From: Buttiauxella warmboldiae | GTDB taxonomy: Bacteria > Pseudomonadota > Gammaproteobacteria > Enterobacterales > Enterobacteriaceae | Length of the DNA stretch: 64,000 bases | Direction: 5' to 3' | Assembly: GCF_003818135.1 (NCBI RefSeq) | Contig: NZ_RPOH01000003.1 | Coordinates: 124,001 to 188,000 of the forward strand | Part shown: positions 8,575-18,639 of the stretch, in pieces | How positions within the stretch are numbered: the stretch's first letter is position 1 | How the letters are laid out: each line of letters opens with the position of its first letter | Notes under the pieces: generated by a model | Seen by the model: only the letters and a program-made list of their open reading frames with translations | Told to the model about the DNA's origin: nothing | Databases searched by the model: none | Translations under genes and position numbers: made by a program

Positions 8575-8590
8575 GGACATCCAGATGGTT
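8575..8590 (+). promoter_or_regulatory. Possible tandem MetJ boxes before metC
   Basis: GGACATCC and AGATGGTT are adjacent 8-mers, each matching about five of eight positions of the met box AGACGTCT. They end 18 nt before the metC start. MetJ repression of metC is known in E. coli; the match here is modest. Confidence 0.35.
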
Positions 8591-8608
8591 AAACAGGGTA
8601 AAGTGAAC

Positions 8609-9799
8609 ATGACTGCGAAGAAGCACATTGAAACGGCGCTGGTGAATGCCGGGCGCGATAAAAAATTCACCCAGGGTTCAGTTAACAGCGTCATTCAACG
8701 CGCTTCTTCATTAGTTTTTGAAAGCGTGGAGGCCAAAAAACAGGCGACGGCCAACCGCGCTAAAGGCGAGTTATTTTATGGCCGCCGCGGCACCCTTACC
8801 CACTTCTCCTTGCAGGAAGCGATGTGTGAGCTGGAAGGCGGCGCGGGCTGCGCACTGTATCCTTGTGGCGCGGCAGCGGTAGCCAACGCGATTCTGGCGT
8901 TCGTTGAGCAAGGCGATAATGTGCTGATGAGCGGCAGCGCTTACGAACCAAGCCAGGATTTCTGTACCAGAATCCTCGCTAAGCTCGGGGTCACGACCAC
9001 CTGGTTTGACCCGATGGTTGGCGCAGGCATTGCCGAACTCGTGCAGCCCAATACTAGAGTCGTCTTTCTGGAATCCCCAGGCTCGATCACCATGGAAGTC
9101 CATGACGTACCAGCCATGGTTGCGGCAGTACGCAGCGTGGCCCCTGACGCCATTATCATGATTGATAACACCTGGTCGGCGGGCATTCTGTTTAAGGCAC
9201 TGGATTTCGGTATCGATATCTCCATCCAGGCGGGCACCAAGTATCTGATTGGCCATTCCGATGCGATGGTGGGTACGGCAGTGTCGAACGCCCGCTGCTG
9301 GGATCAGCTGCGTGAAAACTCCTATCTGATGGGGCAGATGCTGGATGCCGACACGGCCTACATGGCCAGCAGAGGTTTGCGTACTTTAGGCGTGCGCCTG
9401 CGTCAGCATCATGAAAGCAGTTTGAAAATTGCCGAATGGCTGGCGCAACATCCGCAGGTTGCCCGCGTAAACCATCCTGCGCTGCCTGGCAGTAAAGGGC
9501 ACCAATTCTGGAAACGCGACTTTACAGGGAGCAGCGGCTTATTCTCATTCGTGCTAAAAAAACGGTTAAATAACCAGCAATATCAGCACTACCTGGATAA
9601 TTTCCGCTATTTTAGTATGGCCTATTCCTGGGGCGGCTATGAATCGCTTATCCTTGCCAACCAGCCTGAAGAGCTAGCGAAAATCCGCCCGGCAGGCGGG
9701 ATAGACTTCACCGGGACTTTAGTGCGCGTTCATATTGGTCTGGAAAATGTTGACGATCTGATTGCCGATCTTGACGCAGGTTTCCAACGGATAGCCTAA
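8609..9799 (+). CDS. metC: Cystathionine beta-lyase
   Basis: PLP enzyme that converts cystathionine to homocysteine, pyruvate and ammonia in methionine synthesis. It has 396 residues, against 395 in E. coli. The Schiff-base lysine is in [16 protein letters not shown] near residue 211. The upstream Asp that pairs with PLP is in [12 protein letters not shown], and the SATxxYxxF-like [11 protein letters not shown] region is also present. The ATG at 8609 ([13 protein letters not shown]) was chosen because the E. coli protein begins equivalently; an upstream in-frame extension to 8513 is not expected to be translated. Confidence 0.96.
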   Translation: MTAKKHIETALVNAGRDKKFTQGSVNSVIQRASSLVFESVEAKKQATANRAKGELFYGRRGTLTHFSLQEAMCELEGGAGCALYPCGAAAVANAILAFVEQGDNVLMSGSAYEPSQDFCTRILAKLGVTTTWFDPMVGAGIAELVQPNTRVVFLESPGSITMEVHDVPAMVAAVRSVAPDAIIMIDNTWSAGILFKALDFGIDISIQAGTKYLIGHSDAMVGTAVSNARCWDQLRENSYLMGQMLDADTAYMASRGLRTLGVRLRQHHESSLKIAEWLAQHPQVARVNHPALPGSKGHQFWKRDFTGSSGLFSFVLKKRLNNQQYQHYLDNFRYFSMAYSWGGYESLILANQPEELAKIRPAGGIDFTGTLVRVHIGLENVDDLIADLDAGFQRIA

Positions 9800-9817
9800 A
9801 ATTGCCAAATGTGGGCG

Positions 9818-9846
9818 CCTGAAAGGGAAGTTTTTACGCTTTCAGG
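9818..9846 (+). terminator. Possible metC terminator
   Basis: An 8-bp stem (CCTGAAAG 9818-9825 with CTTTCAGG 9839-9846) lies about 20 nt after the metC stop and is followed by ATGTTTTGTT. The T-run is weak. Confidence 0.4.
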
Positions 9847-9979
9847 ATGTTTTGTTGCGCCTGCGATCAAGATGTCGCCGGTGTTTTGGCGTTACACTAC
9901 GCCCCTAAAATTAAAGTATGCCCGATCTAACTGCTCTGGATTCGGGCCTGCTCAATAAAGTGGTTCCACAGGATTTGCC

Positions 9980-10639
9980 ATGGCTGTTATACACAATATC
10001 GTTCAGGCGCTCTGGCAACATGATTTTGCTGCACTCGCGGACCCTCATGTTGTTGGCGTGGTTTATTGCGTCATGTTTGCGACGCTGTTTCTCGAAAATG
10101 GATTACTGCCCGCCTCGTTTTTGCCGGGGGACAGTCTACTGCTGCTGGCAGGAGCGTTAGTGGCAAAAGGGGTGATGGATTTCGCCCCAACCATCCTGTT
10201 TTTAACCGCAGCGGCAAGCCTGGGCTGCTGGCTGAGCTACGCGCAAGGCCGCTGGCTAGGTAATACCAGAGTGGTAAAAAGCTGGCTGGAACAGCTGCCG
10301 CCGCAGTATCACCAACGGGCAACGGTGATGTTTGACCGCCACGGCCTATTCGCACTGCTCGCCGGGCGATTCCTGGCGTTTGTGCGTACTTTGTTACCGA
10401 CCATGGCGGGTATTTCCGGTCTGAGCAATCGCCGTTTCCAGCTCTTTAACTGGTTAAGCGGGCTGCTGTGGGTCGGTAGCGTCTGCAGCCTGGGCTATGC
10501 CCTGAGTATGATCCCATTTGTGAAACGCCACGAAGATCAGGTGATGACTTGCCTGATGATCCTGCCGATGGTGCTGCTGGTTGCAGGGCTGGCAGGCGCG
10601 CTATTTGTGGTACTCAAAAAAAGATTTAGCCCCGCATAA
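9980..10639 (+). CDS. yghB: DedA-family inner-membrane protein YghB
   Basis: Polytopic membrane protein of 219 residues, the E. coli YghB length. DedA proteins are needed for normal membrane-lipid carrier recycling, proton-motive force and cell division; YghB is functionally redundant with YqjA in E. coli. Family motifs are [20 protein letters not shown] near residues 38-57 and the [16 protein letters not shown] segment near 130-145, whose arginines are essential in the family. It lies after metC and ends at a bidirectional hairpin facing yqhC. Confidence 0.95.
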   Translation: MAVIHNIVQALWQHDFAALADPHVVGVVYCVMFATLFLENGLLPASFLPGDSLLLLAGALVAKGVMDFAPTILFLTAAASLGCWLSYAQGRWLGNTRVVKSWLEQLPPQYHQRATVMFDRHGLFALLAGRFLAFVRTLLPTMAGISGLSNRRFQLFNWLSGLLWVGSVCSLGYALSMIPFVKRHEDQVMTCLMILPMVLLVAGLAGALFVVLKKRFSPA

Positions 10640-10648
10640 GCCTGCTCT

Positions 10649-10674
10649 GGGTGGTTAATGCCAATTAACCACCC
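10649..10674. terminator. Bidirectional hairpin between yghB and yqhC
   Basis: Perfect 11-bp stem (10649-10659 with 10664-10674) with a GCCA loop between two convergent genes. It lacks long T-runs on either side. Confidence 0.6.
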
Positions 10675-10688
10675 TTCCCTAATTCCCG

Positions 10689-11579
10689 CTATATCACACG
10701 CATACGCGCCGCATCTTCGCCCGGCGTCACACCAAAATAGCGCTTAAACTCGCGGCTAAACTGGGAAGCGCTTTCATACCCCACACGAATGGCGGCGGCG
10801 CTGGCCTTCATCCCATCGTGTAAAATCAACATCCGTGCCTTATGCAGGCGGTAGCTCTTGAGATATTGCAGCGGAGAGGTGCTGGTGACCGACTTAAAAT
10901 TATGGTGAAACGCCGAAACGCTCATATTCGCTTCAGCGGCCAGCTGGTCTACGGAAAGGTTCTCGGTGTACTGCATTTCGATACGTCTGAGCACGCGGCT
11001 TATCAGGCTGAAATGCGTCTGTCGGCTGACCAGCGCCAGTAAAGCCGCGCCGCATGACCCCACCAGAATGTGATAGAGAATTTCGCGGACAATCTGTTTA
11101 CCTAAAATGCGCGCGTCCAGCGGGTGCTCCAGCACGTCCAACAAACGTTCGGCAGCGCAGAGGATCTCTTCAGAAAGCTCGGCGGAATTGATCCCAGTGG
11201 AACAGGTTTGTGGATGTGCTAAATCATCCTCGCCGATATCCATCAGCAAATCCTGCAGCTGCAAAATATCAATATTGATCCGCACGCCAGCCAGCGGCAC
11301 CTCAGGCGTGGCAAAGGTCTCACATTCAAACGGCAGCGGCACCGTCAGCAGCAGATATTCGTTAGCATCGTAGCGAAACACGCGATCGTTGAGATAACCC
11401 GTTTTGTGGCCCGAAAAGAGAATAATGATCCCAGGCTCATACATTACCGGCGTGCGGGCATAGGGTTTGGTGCCGTACAATAATGTGACGTTGGGCAATG
11501 AACTAAGTCCATTATTTTCTTTTTGTATCAGATAATTAATTTTTCTGGTTAACTGCTGACAAATCGCTTTCCGCTTCAT
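10689..11579 (-). CDS. yqhC: AraC-family activator YqhC
   Basis: Transcriptional activator of yqhD and dkgA that responds to aldehydes such as glyoxal and furfural in E. coli. It has 296 residues from the ATG at 11579, with a GGAG about 9 nt upstream; an in-frame GTG at 11594 is an alternative. The N-terminal cupin-like domain includes [17 protein letters not shown]. The C terminus has two AraC helix-turn-helices, [20 protein letters not shown] and [20 protein letters not shown], with the conserved [11 protein letters not shown] tail. It is divergent from yqhD. Confidence 0.93.
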   Translation of the reverse strand: MKRKAICQQLTRKINYLIQKENNGLSSLPNVTLLYGTKPYARTPVMYEPGIIILFSGHKTGYLNDRVFRYDANEYLLLTVPLPFECETFATPEVPLAGVRINIDILQLQDLLMDIGEDDLAHPQTCSTGINSAELSEEILCAAERLLDVLEHPLDARILGKQIVREILYHILVGSCGAALLALVSRQTHFSLISRVLRRIEMQYTENLSVDQLAAEANMSVSAFHHNFKSVTSTSPLQYLKSYRLHKARMLILHDGMKASAAAIRVGYESASQFSREFKRYFGVTPGEDAARMRVI

Positions 11580-11770
11580 TCCCCTGCGCTCCACAAAGCC
11601 TTGATGACGTTAACAGTGTGCGACTAATTTTTCTATTTCTCCAGCCCCCAGGAGAAACAGGCAAGACAAAGGCAGGAATAAGCATTGAGCGAACCTGTCC
11701 CGGGGCTGACAATGAATGCCATCAAATCCGCGAAATTTTGTCTGTTACGATTAATAACGGGAATCTATAA

Positions 11771-12934
11771 ATGAACAACTTCAACCTACATACCCCAACC
11801 CGCATCCTGTTTGGTAAAGGCGCTATCTCTGAACTGCGCGCACAAATCCCCGCTGACGCCCGCGTACTGATTACTTACGGCGGCGGCAGCGTGAAGAAAA
11901 ACGGCGTGCTGGAGCAGGTATACGCCGCGCTCGAAGGGCTGGATATTCTCGAGTTCAGCGGTATCGAACCTAACCCGACTTACGAAACGCTGATGAAAGC
12001 AGTAGAAGTGGTGCGCCAGCAGAAAGTGACTTTCCTGTTAGCCGTTGGCGGCGGTTCGGTGCTTGATGGCACTAAATTCATCGCGGCGGCGGCTCGCTAT
12101 CCGCTGGATCAAGATCCGTGGAATATCCTGCTGACGCACGGCAACGACGTGAAAAGCGCCATCCCAATGGGTTCTGTGCTGACGCTGCCGGCAACCGGTT
12201 CTGAATCAAACAAAGGTGCGGTGGTTTCCCGCCGCGCAACCGGCGACAAACGGGCCTTTATGTCTGAACACGTGCAGCCAGTATTTGCCGTGCTTGATCC
12301 GGTTTACACCTATACCCTGCCGCCACGCCAGGTCGCCAACGGCGTAGTTGATGCGTTTGTTCATACCGTTGAGCAGTACATCACCTACCCGGTAAACGCT
12401 AAAGTACAGGACCGCTTTGCCGAAGGCATTCTGTTAACGCTGGTGGAAGATGGCCCGGTGGCGCTCAAAGAGCCTGAAAACTATGACGTGCGTGCCAACG
12501 TGATGTGGGCGGCGACCATGGCGTTAAACGGTCTGATTGGCGCAGGCGTTCCGCAGGACTGGGCAACGCATATGCTGGGCCACGAGCTGACGGCGATGCA
12601 CGGCCTGGATCACGCTCAGACGCTGGCAGTGGTTCTGCCCGCTTTGCTGAATGAAAAACGCAACGAGAAGCGCGGAAAACTGCTGCAATATGCTGAGCGC
12701 GTGTGGAATATCACTGAAGGTTCTGCAGAAGAACGTATTGATGCGGCCATTGCCGCAACGCGTAATTTCTTCGAACAAATGGGAGTCCCAACTCGCCTGT
12801 CAGCCTACGACCTTGACGGCAGCTCTATCCCGGCTCTGCTGGTGAAACTGCAAGAAAAAGGGATGACCGGGCTGGGCGAACATCAGGATATTACGCTGGA
12901 CGTCAGCCGTCGCATTTACGAAGCAGCACGCTAA
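11771..12934 (+). CDS. yqhD: NADPH-dependent aldehyde reductase / alcohol dehydrogenase YqhD
   Basis: Iron-type (group III) alcohol dehydrogenase of 387 residues, which detoxifies short-chain and lipid-peroxidation aldehydes with NADPH. The nucleotide-binding GGGSVLDGTKF lies near residues 96-106. Metal ligands are in DAFVHTVEQY near 194-198 and in the two-histidine stretch HMLGHELTAMHGLDHAQ near 267-281. Its position divergent from yqhC and upstream of dkgA is the same as in E. coli, where YqhC activates it. Confidence 0.96.
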   Translation: MNNFNLHTPTRILFGKGAISELRAQIPADARVLITYGGGSVKKNGVLEQVYAALEGLDILEFSGIEPNPTYETLMKAVEVVRQQKVTFLLAVGGGSVLDGTKFIAAAARYPLDQDPWNILLTHGNDVKSAIPMGSVLTLPATGSESNKGAVVSRRATGDKRAFMSEHVQPVFAVLDPVYTYTLPPRQVANGVVDAFVHTVEQYITYPVNAKVQDRFAEGILLTLVEDGPVALKEPENYDVRANVMWAATMALNGLIGAGVPQDWATHMLGHELTAMHGLDHAQTLAVVLPALLNEKRNEKRGKLLQYAERVWNITEGSAEERIDAAIAATRNFFEQMGVPTRLSAYDLDGSSIPALLVKLQEKGMTGLGEHQDITLDVSRRIYEAAR

Positions 12935-12993
12935 TTTAGCCATTTGGTTTTCGTTTTTGAGTATTTGGTCCAGACTTAAACGCAATTGTTACG

Positions 12994-13010
12994 CCGGGGC
13001 ATCGCCCCGG
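12994..13010 (+). terminator. Short GC hairpin between yqhD and dkgA
   Basis: A 7-bp all-GC stem (12994-13000 with 13004-13010) with a 3-nt loop is followed by TTGTATCG, just upstream of the dkgA ribosome binding site. It may attenuate read-through so that dkgA is expressed less than yqhD. Confidence 0.45.
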
Positions 13011-13036
13011 TTGTATCGCTACTTAAGGAGGAATGC

Positions 13037-13864
13037 ATGGCCAATCCAACCATAATCAAGCTCCAGGATGGGAACGTGATGCCGCAGTTGGGCCTCGGCG
13101 TCTGGCAAGCCAGCAACGACCAGGTTCTGATTGCCATCGAAAAAGCGCTGGAAGTCGGCTATCGCTCGATTGATACCGCAGCCGCGTACAAAAATGAGGA
13201 CGGCGTGGGCAGCGCGCTAAAACAGGCCGCGGTCCCGCGTGAAGAGCTGTTTATTACCACTAAACTCTGGAATGACGATCAGCAGCGTCCACGGCAGGCG
13301 CTGGAAGAAAGCCTTGAAAAATTGCAGCTCGACTATGTCGATCTGTATCTGATGCACTGGCCGGTGCCGAGCAAAGATCATTATGTGGAAGCCTGGAAAG
13401 GCATGATCGAACTGCAAAAGCAGGGGCTGGTGAAAAGTATCGGCGTGTGTAATTTCCAGCTTAACCATCTGCAGCGTTTAATCGATGAAACGGGGGTCTC
13501 GCCGGTCATTAATCAGATTGAACTGCACCCTCTGCTGCAACAGCGCCAGCTTCATTCGTGGAATGCCACACATAAAATTCAGACCGAATCCTGGAGCCCG
13601 CTGGCGCAGGGTGGCGAAGGGGTGTTCGATAAGAAAATTATTCGCGAGCTGGCGGATAAATATGGCAAAACCCCGGCGCAGGTGGTGATTCGCTGGCATC
13701 TGGACAGCGGCCTGGTGGTGATCCCTAAGTCCGTCACGCCGTCGCGTATTGCTGAGAATTTTGACGTGTTTGATTTCCGTCTTGATAAAGACGAGCTAGG
13801 CGAGATTGCGAAGCTCGATTGCGGCAAGCGCCTGGGACCAGACCCGGATGTGTTTGGCAGTTAA
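13037..13864 (+). CDS. dkgA: 2,5-diketo-D-gluconate reductase A / methylglyoxal reductase
   Basis: Aldo-keto reductase, 275 residues, as in E. coli. It reduces 2,5-diketo-D-gluconate, methylglyoxal and beta-keto esters with NADPH. The catalytic tetrad is visible: Asp and Tyr in IDTAAAYKNE near residues 45-50, Lys in TTKLWND near 75 and His in LMHWPVP near 108. The cofactor segment IPKSVTPSRI is near 228. The ATG at 13037 is preceded by TAAGGAGG; an upstream in-frame start at 12986 has no comparable site. Confidence 0.96.
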   Translation: MANPTIIKLQDGNVMPQLGLGVWQASNDQVLIAIEKALEVGYRSIDTAAAYKNEDGVGSALKQAAVPREELFITTKLWNDDQQRPRQALEESLEKLQLDYVDLYLMHWPVPSKDHYVEAWKGMIELQKQGLVKSIGVCNFQLNHLQRLIDETGVSPVINQIELHPLLQQRQLHSWNATHKIQTESWSPLAQGGEGVFDKKIIRELADKYGKTPAQVVIRWHLDSGLVVIPKSVTPSRIAENFDVFDFRLDKDELGEIAKLDCGKRLGPDPDVFGS

Positions 13865-13876
13865 GATTTAAAACAA

Positions 13877-13920
13877 CCCTCACCCCTAACTCTCCCACAA
13901 GAGAGAGTTAGGGGTGAGGG
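13877..13920. repeat. REP-like palindrome downstream of dkgA and ygiQ
   Basis: An 18-bp perfect inverted repeat (13877-13894 with 13903-13920) of the CCCTCACCCCTAACTCTC type lies between the convergent dkgA and ygiQ. A related but imperfect copy sits at 16271-16313, so ygiQ is bracketed by two members. It can act as a bidirectional terminator or mRNA 3'-end stabiliser. Confidence 0.75.
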
Positions 13921-13926
13921 CATTAA

Positions 13927-16161
13927 CTATACCGGACGCTTCCTGCCTGCTGGCTTAGTCGCCGTTTTAGCGGCTGGTTTTGCCCCTGCCGCAGGCTTCG
14001 CGCCAGCAACAGGTTTAGCACCAGCTTGCGGAGCACGACGCTGATGCGCCATGGGCGTATGTTTGGTCAATGCCGGACGTGCGCCACGGTTATGACGACG
14101 CGCTTCGCGCATCTCTTCAAGCGTAGGGGAAGGCACCAGGCACTCACGACGACCGCCAATCAGGTGTTTTTTACCCATGGCTTCCAGCGCTTCACGAATT
14201 AACGGCCAGTTAGCCGGATCGTGGTAACGCAGCAGCGCTTTTTGCAAACGACGCTGGCGGTCGCCTTTTGGCACCACGACATCTTCGCTCTTGTAGCTAA
14301 TCTTACCGAGCGGGTTTTTACCGGTGTAATACATGGTCGTCGAGTTCGCCAGCGGCGACGGATAGAAGTTCTGCACCTGATCGAGACGGAAGCGGTTTTT
14401 CTTCAGCCACAGCGCCAAATTCACCATATCTTCATCACGCGTACCTGGGTGCGCGGAGATAAAGTAAGGGATCAGATATTGCTCTTTACCCGCCTGTTTT
14501 GAGTAGGTGTCAAACAGCTCTTTAAAGCGCTGATAGCTGCCCATCCCCGGCTTCATCATCTTAGAAAGTGGCCCTTCTTCGGTATGCTCCGGAGCAATCT
14601 TCAGATAACCACCTACGTGGTGAGTCGCCAGCTCTTTGATATAGCGCGGATCTTCTACTGCAATATCGTAACGAACGCCGGAAGCGATAAGGATCTTCTT
14701 CACACCTTTAATCTCACGCGCGCGACGATACAGGTTGATCGTCGGCTCATGGTTGGTATCCATATGCGAGCAAATATCCGGGTATACGCAAGATAAACGG
14801 CGGCAGGTTTGTTCCGCACGCGGTGACTTACAGCGCAGCATGTACATGTTGGCGGTTGGGCCACCCAGATCGGAAACCACGCCGGTAAAACCGGGAACCG
14901 TATCGCGCATCGCTTCAATTTCGCTGATGATTGAATCTTCAGAGCGGCTCTGAATAATGCGGCCTTCATGTTCGGTAATAGAACAGAATGAACAGCCGCC
15001 GAAGCAGCCGCGCATGATGTTCACTGAGAAACGGATCATCTCATACGCAGGAATTCGCGCTTTGCCATAAGCGGGATGCGGAACGCGCTTATAAGGCAGA
15101 GCAAACACGCTGTCCATCTCTTCGGTTGAGAGCGGAATAGCTGGCGGGTTGATCCAGACGTAACGGTCACCGTGTTTTTGCATCAGCGCACGGGCGCAGC
15201 CAGGGTTGGTTTCATGGTGCAGAATACGGGAAGCATGCGCGTACAGCACTTTGTCGTTTTTAACTTTTTCGAACGACGGCAGCAGCACGTAGGTTTTTTC
15301 CCACGGCTTCATCGGCGCGGGCTTCACCACAATGGCCTGTGCTTCATTGAGCGGTTTATCGGTTTTACCGGTTTCCGCACACGGCAAATCTTCACCGTAA
15401 GGATGGGGAATCGGGTCGATGCGGCCAGGGGTGTCCAGACGCGTAGAGTCCACGCCAGACCAGCCCGGCATCGCTTCTTTACGCATCATTGCGGTGTTGC
15501 GCACATCGCAGATTTCCTCGATCTTCTCCCCCAGCGCCAGGCGATGAGCCACTTCCACCAGCGGGCGCTCACCGTTGCCGAAAATCAGCATATCGGCTTT
15601 GGCATCCACCAGAATGGAGCGGCGAACGGTATCAGACCAGTAATCGTAATGCGCGGTACGGCGCAAGCTCGCTTCGATGCCGCCGATAATAACCGGCACG
15701 TCGCGCCAGGCTTCTTTACAACGTTGGGTGTAGGCAAGTGAAGCGCGATCGGGGCGTTTACCCGCCACGTTATCCGGCGTGTAGGCGTCGTCGTGACGCA
15801 GTTTTCGGTCCGCGGTATAGCGGTTGATCATCGAGTCCATGTTGCCTGCGGTCACGCCGAAAAACAGATTCGGTTTGCCAAGGCGCATGAAGTCATCTTT
15901 GGTATTCCAGTCCGGCTGGGCGATGATGCCCACGCGGAAGCCCTGGGCTTCCAGCATGCGGCCGCAGATCGCCATACCAAAACTCGGATGGTCAACGTAG
16001 GCATCTCCGGTAACCAGAATGATGTCACAGCTGTCCCAGCCTAACTCGTCCATTTCCTTGCGTGACATGGGTAAAAATGGTGCCGGGCCAAAACAGGCAG
16101 CCCAGTATTGTGGCCACGAAAAGAGTTCGCGATCGGGCTGGATCAAGCTTACAGAGCTCAT
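13927..16161 (-). CDS. ygiQ: Radical-SAM protein YgiQ
   Basis: Conserved UPF0313 radical-SAM protein of 744 residues. An N-terminal B12-binding-like segment ([18 protein letters not shown]) is followed by the radical-SAM cluster motif CFGGCSFCS near residue 390, in which three cysteines bind the 4Fe-4S cluster. Its substrate is not known. The C-terminal ~50 residues are a low-complexity basic tail with repeated AGAKP units ending in GRKRPV, possibly an RNA-binding or solubility tail. The gene is bracketed by two related palindromic repeats. Confidence 0.95.
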   Translation of the reverse strand: MSSVSLIQPDRELFSWPQYWAACFGPAPFLPMSRKEMDELGWDSCDIILVTGDAYVDHPSFGMAICGRMLEAQGFRVGIIAQPDWNTKDDFMRLGKPNLFFGVTAGNMDSMINRYTADRKLRHDDAYTPDNVAGKRPDRASLAYTQRCKEAWRDVPVIIGGIEASLRRTAHYDYWSDTVRRSILVDAKADMLIFGNGERPLVEVAHRLALGEKIEEICDVRNTAMMRKEAMPGWSGVDSTRLDTPGRIDPIPHPYGEDLPCAETGKTDKPLNEAQAIVVKPAPMKPWEKTYVLLPSFEKVKNDKVLYAHASRILHHETNPGCARALMQKHGDRYVWINPPAIPLSTEEMDSVFALPYKRVPHPAYGKARIPAYEMIRFSVNIMRGCFGGCSFCSITEHEGRIIQSRSEDSIISEIEAMRDTVPGFTGVVSDLGGPTANMYMLRCKSPRAEQTCRRLSCVYPDICSHMDTNHEPTINLYRRAREIKGVKKILIASGVRYDIAVEDPRYIKELATHHVGGYLKIAPEHTEEGPLSKMMKPGMGSYQRFKELFDTYSKQAGKEQYLIPYFISAHPGTRDEDMVNLALWLKKNRFRLDQVQNFYPSPLANSTTMYYTGKNPLGKISYKSEDVVVPKGDRQRRLQKALLRYHDPANWPLIREALEAMGKKHLIGGRRECLVPSPTLEEMREARRHNRGARPALTKHTPMAHQRRAPQAGAKPVAGAKPAAGAKPAAKTATKPAGRKRPV

Positions 16162-16270
16162 AATGCTTCCGAAAAATAGATAAAAAATGATTTAAAAATA
16201 ACCAAAGCCGGCGATTATACGCTGCTCAGGGGTCAAAAATGAAGGGTAATTACAATGTTAAAAAACAAGG

Positions 16271-16313
16271 CCCTCACCCCGGCCTCTCCCCCAGGAGAGG
16301 GTTAGAGTGAGGG
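16271..16313. repeat. REP-like palindrome between ygiQ and ftsP
   Basis: Imperfect inverted repeat with CCCTCACCCC on the left and GTTAGAGTGAGGG on the right around a CTCTCCC/GGAGAGG core. It belongs to the same family as 13877-13920 and lies 5 nt after the ftsP stop on the minus strand, where it may form the ftsP 3' hairpin. Confidence 0.65.
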
Positions 16314-16317
16314 TGGT

Positions 16318-17730
16318 TTACGGCGCGGGTTGAACCAGTAATTGCCCAATCGAACCACGGTCCGCCATTTCCAGCGTCTGGCTGGAATAGAGGAACGGGA
16401 AATGTTCCCAGGAGGGTTGCCCAAAGTAGACCAGTAGCTCCACCTGCCCATCAACCCAAACCGTATCTTTCCAGCCGCGATCCTCGCCAAACGGAGCCGC
16501 ACCGTTGACGTTTTTAATCAGGAAGCTCACCCCTTCAATATGGAAAGCCTGCGGCATATCAGAACGCACGGTCCAGCGCTCCCAGCTGCCCTGCTGCGTC
16601 TGAATATCAATGCGTTTCATATCCCACAACTGGCCATTAATACCGGGGTCGTCGCCCAGGGTGATTTCACGGCTGCGGGTCGGGTTGCCGTTGATAATCT
16701 CATCCGGCAGCAGGCGCATTGGCAGGGTATCCGTCACCAGAGGCAGCAGCCCGGTGGCGCGCAACGTCAGAACCAGCGTGGAGATCAGGATGCTTGAGGG
16801 TTCAAAGAAGCCGCGGATGCGGTCCATAATGCCAGCCGCTTCGCCGCAGGTGATCGACACTTCCTTGCCATCGCTCATATCCACCAGGATCTCACGGCGT
16901 TCGCCCGGCGCCAGTGAGAGCTGCTGCACGGAAACCGGTGCCGTCAGGAACCCCTGATCGCTGGAGATAACGTGCATCGCACGGCCATCGCTCATTTGCA
17001 GCAAATAGCGCCGCGAGTTCGAGGCGTTCAGCAAACGCAAACGCACCCAGCCGCGAGAAACCTCAACATATGGCCCCTGCACGCCGTTCACCAGCAGCGT
17101 ATCGCCAACAAACCCGCCGTTGCCCGGCTCTTCATAGGCAGGCGCGCCAAAGTTATCCAGCCGCTTATCCTGAATCATCACCGGGAAATCATCCACGCCA
17201 TAGTGGTTAGGGATAGGGAGTGATTTACTCACCTCATCTTCGATAATCCACATGCCTGCCAGACCTGCGTAGACCTGTTTTGCCGTACGATTTGGGGTGT
17301 TAGCGTGATACCACAGCGTTGCCGCCTGCTGGCGAATCGGCAGCACCGGTGCCCAGTCTACGTTTGGCTGCATCATACGCGCCGCGCCGCCCATCAGCGG
17401 ACCGGGGACCTGCAAACCGGCAATCGTCATCGCAATATTTTCCTGCAGACGATTGCTGTAAATCATTTTCACGTCGTCGCCGCTCCATACGCGAATGGTC
17501 GGCCCAAGATAACGTCCGTTCAAACCCCAGACCGGTGCCTTCACGCCGCCGGTAAATGACCAGTGCGCCCGTTGCAGGGTCAGGAACAAAGGTTGCCCAC
17601 GACGGGATTCCAGTAAAGGGGGAACGGGTAAAGGTTGTTGCAGCCCCGCTGCGTTTGCCCTCAGTGGCACCGAGCCGGCACAAAGTGCGGCTCCTGATGC
17701 CTGTAAAAACTGACGCCGACTGAGTGACAT
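16318..17730 (-). CDS. ftsP: Cell-division protein FtsP (SufI)
   Basis: Periplasmic, Tat-exported divisome-stabilising protein of 470 residues with a multicopper-oxidase fold but no copper-binding triad. The N-terminal twin-arginine signal SRRQFLQASGAALCAG is followed by an Ala-x-Ala cleavage region near residue 27. Cupredoxin-like motifs such as TIRVWSGDDV and LWYHANTPNRTAKQVYAG are visible. In E. coli it protects the division ring under stress. It follows plsC in the same orientation, as in E. coli. Confidence 0.96.
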   Translation of the reverse strand: MSLSRRQFLQASGAALCAGSVPLRANAAGLQQPLPVPPLLESRRGQPLFLTLQRAHWSFTGGVKAPVWGLNGRYLGPTIRVWSGDDVKMIYSNRLQENIAMTIAGLQVPGPLMGGAARMMQPNVDWAPVLPIRQQAATLWYHANTPNRTAKQVYAGLAGMWIIEDEVSKSLPIPNHYGVDDFPVMIQDKRLDNFGAPAYEEPGNGGFVGDTLLVNGVQGPYVEVSRGWVRLRLLNASNSRRYLLQMSDGRAMHVISSDQGFLTAPVSVQQLSLAPGERREILVDMSDGKEVSITCGEAAGIMDRIRGFFEPSSILISTLVLTLRATGLLPLVTDTLPMRLLPDEIINGNPTRSREITLGDDPGINGQLWDMKRIDIQTQQGSWERWTVRSDMPQAFHIEGVSFLIKNVNGAAPFGEDRGWKDTVWVDGQVELLVYFGQPSWEHFPFLYSSQTLEMADRGSIGQLLVQPAP

Positions 17731-17793
17731 AATTGCTCCATGTAAAACTGAATAACGTGGGGCGGTACAACACGCACCGCCAAAATAAAGCGA

Positions 17794-18549
17794 TCAGTTC
17801 GCCTGCTTTTTTTCAACCCGGCCGGAGGCTTCACGATCCGCAACTTCTTTATCTAACTCATCGATTTTTGCCATCATAATTTCACGGCAATCGGTCGCCA
17901 GCTTGCGCACCTGATCTTTGCCGTACTGGCTGACATCAATAGGCGGCAGCATCTCAACAATCACTAAACCGTTATTCCAGCGGTTCAGCTTAATTTTATT
18001 ACTGGTACTGGAAACGCACACCGGAATAATCGGTACGCCAGCAGCAATGGCGGCATGAAATGCCCCCATTTTAAACGGCAGCAGGCCGCGCCCACGGCTG
18101 CGCGTGCCTTCCGGGAACATCCAGACCGAGACTTTCCGTTTCTGAATCTGCGCCACAACCTGGGAGATAGTGCTATGAGCTTTTGAGCGATTATCGCGGT
18201 CGATAAGCATATTCCCGGTGAGCCAGTAGAGTTGGCCAAAAAATGGGATCCACAGCAGGCTTTTTTTCCCGACGGTGACCGTCGGCGGCTGCACAATACT
18301 CGCCGCCGTCACCATATCGAAATTATTCTGATGGTTGCCGATATAGATAGCCGTCGGGTGATGTTCAGCCCCGGCCGGTAAACGCGTTTCTACTTTCAAA
18401 CCAAAAACGGGCGCCAGACGACCAAACAGATGACCAAAGGTCGCCACATGGCGTGGGTTACGCGGGCTAAACAGGCAATAAATACAGCCCAAAATGCACA
18501 CCAGCAGGCAATAAATGATAACGATGATAAAACGTACGATGGATAGCAT
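17794..18549 (-). CDS. plsC: 1-acyl-sn-glycerol-3-phosphate acyltransferase
   Basis: Inner-membrane enzyme that acylates lysophosphatidic acid to phosphatidic acid, the second step of phospholipid synthesis. It has 251 residues from the ATG at 18549 (MLSIVRFIIVIIY), which fits the E. coli start; an upstream extension of ten residues is possible but unlikely. It has an N-terminal membrane helix, the catalytic NHQNNFD (HX4D) near residue 73, the glycerol-phosphate-binding FPEGTRSRGRG near 145 and VPIIPVCV near 175. Confidence 0.96.
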   Translation of the reverse strand: MLSIVRFIIVIIYCLLVCILGCIYCLFSPRNPRHVATFGHLFGRLAPVFGLKVETRLPAGAEHHPTAIYIGNHQNNFDMVTAASIVQPPTVTVGKKSLLWIPFFGQLYWLTGNMLIDRDNRSKAHSTISQVVAQIQKRKVSVWMFPEGTRSRGRGLLPFKMGAFHAAIAAGVPIIPVCVSSTSNKIKLNRWNNGLVIVEMLPPIDVSQYGKDQVRKLATDCREIMMAKIDELDKEVADREASGRVEKKQAN

Positions 18550-18639
18550 AACAACCTCAAAAGCCAAAATCGCTGACAAGTATGACTTGCTTCAGGGTAA
18601 AAACACCGAACCGGCGGCTTTCAGGCCGCCAGTTTCCGA

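Noticed and set aside
15172-15741. Plus-strand open frame of 189 codons inside ygiQ
   Set aside because: Antisense to conserved ygiQ coding sequence, His/Arg-rich composition typical of shadow frames, no start-site signal.
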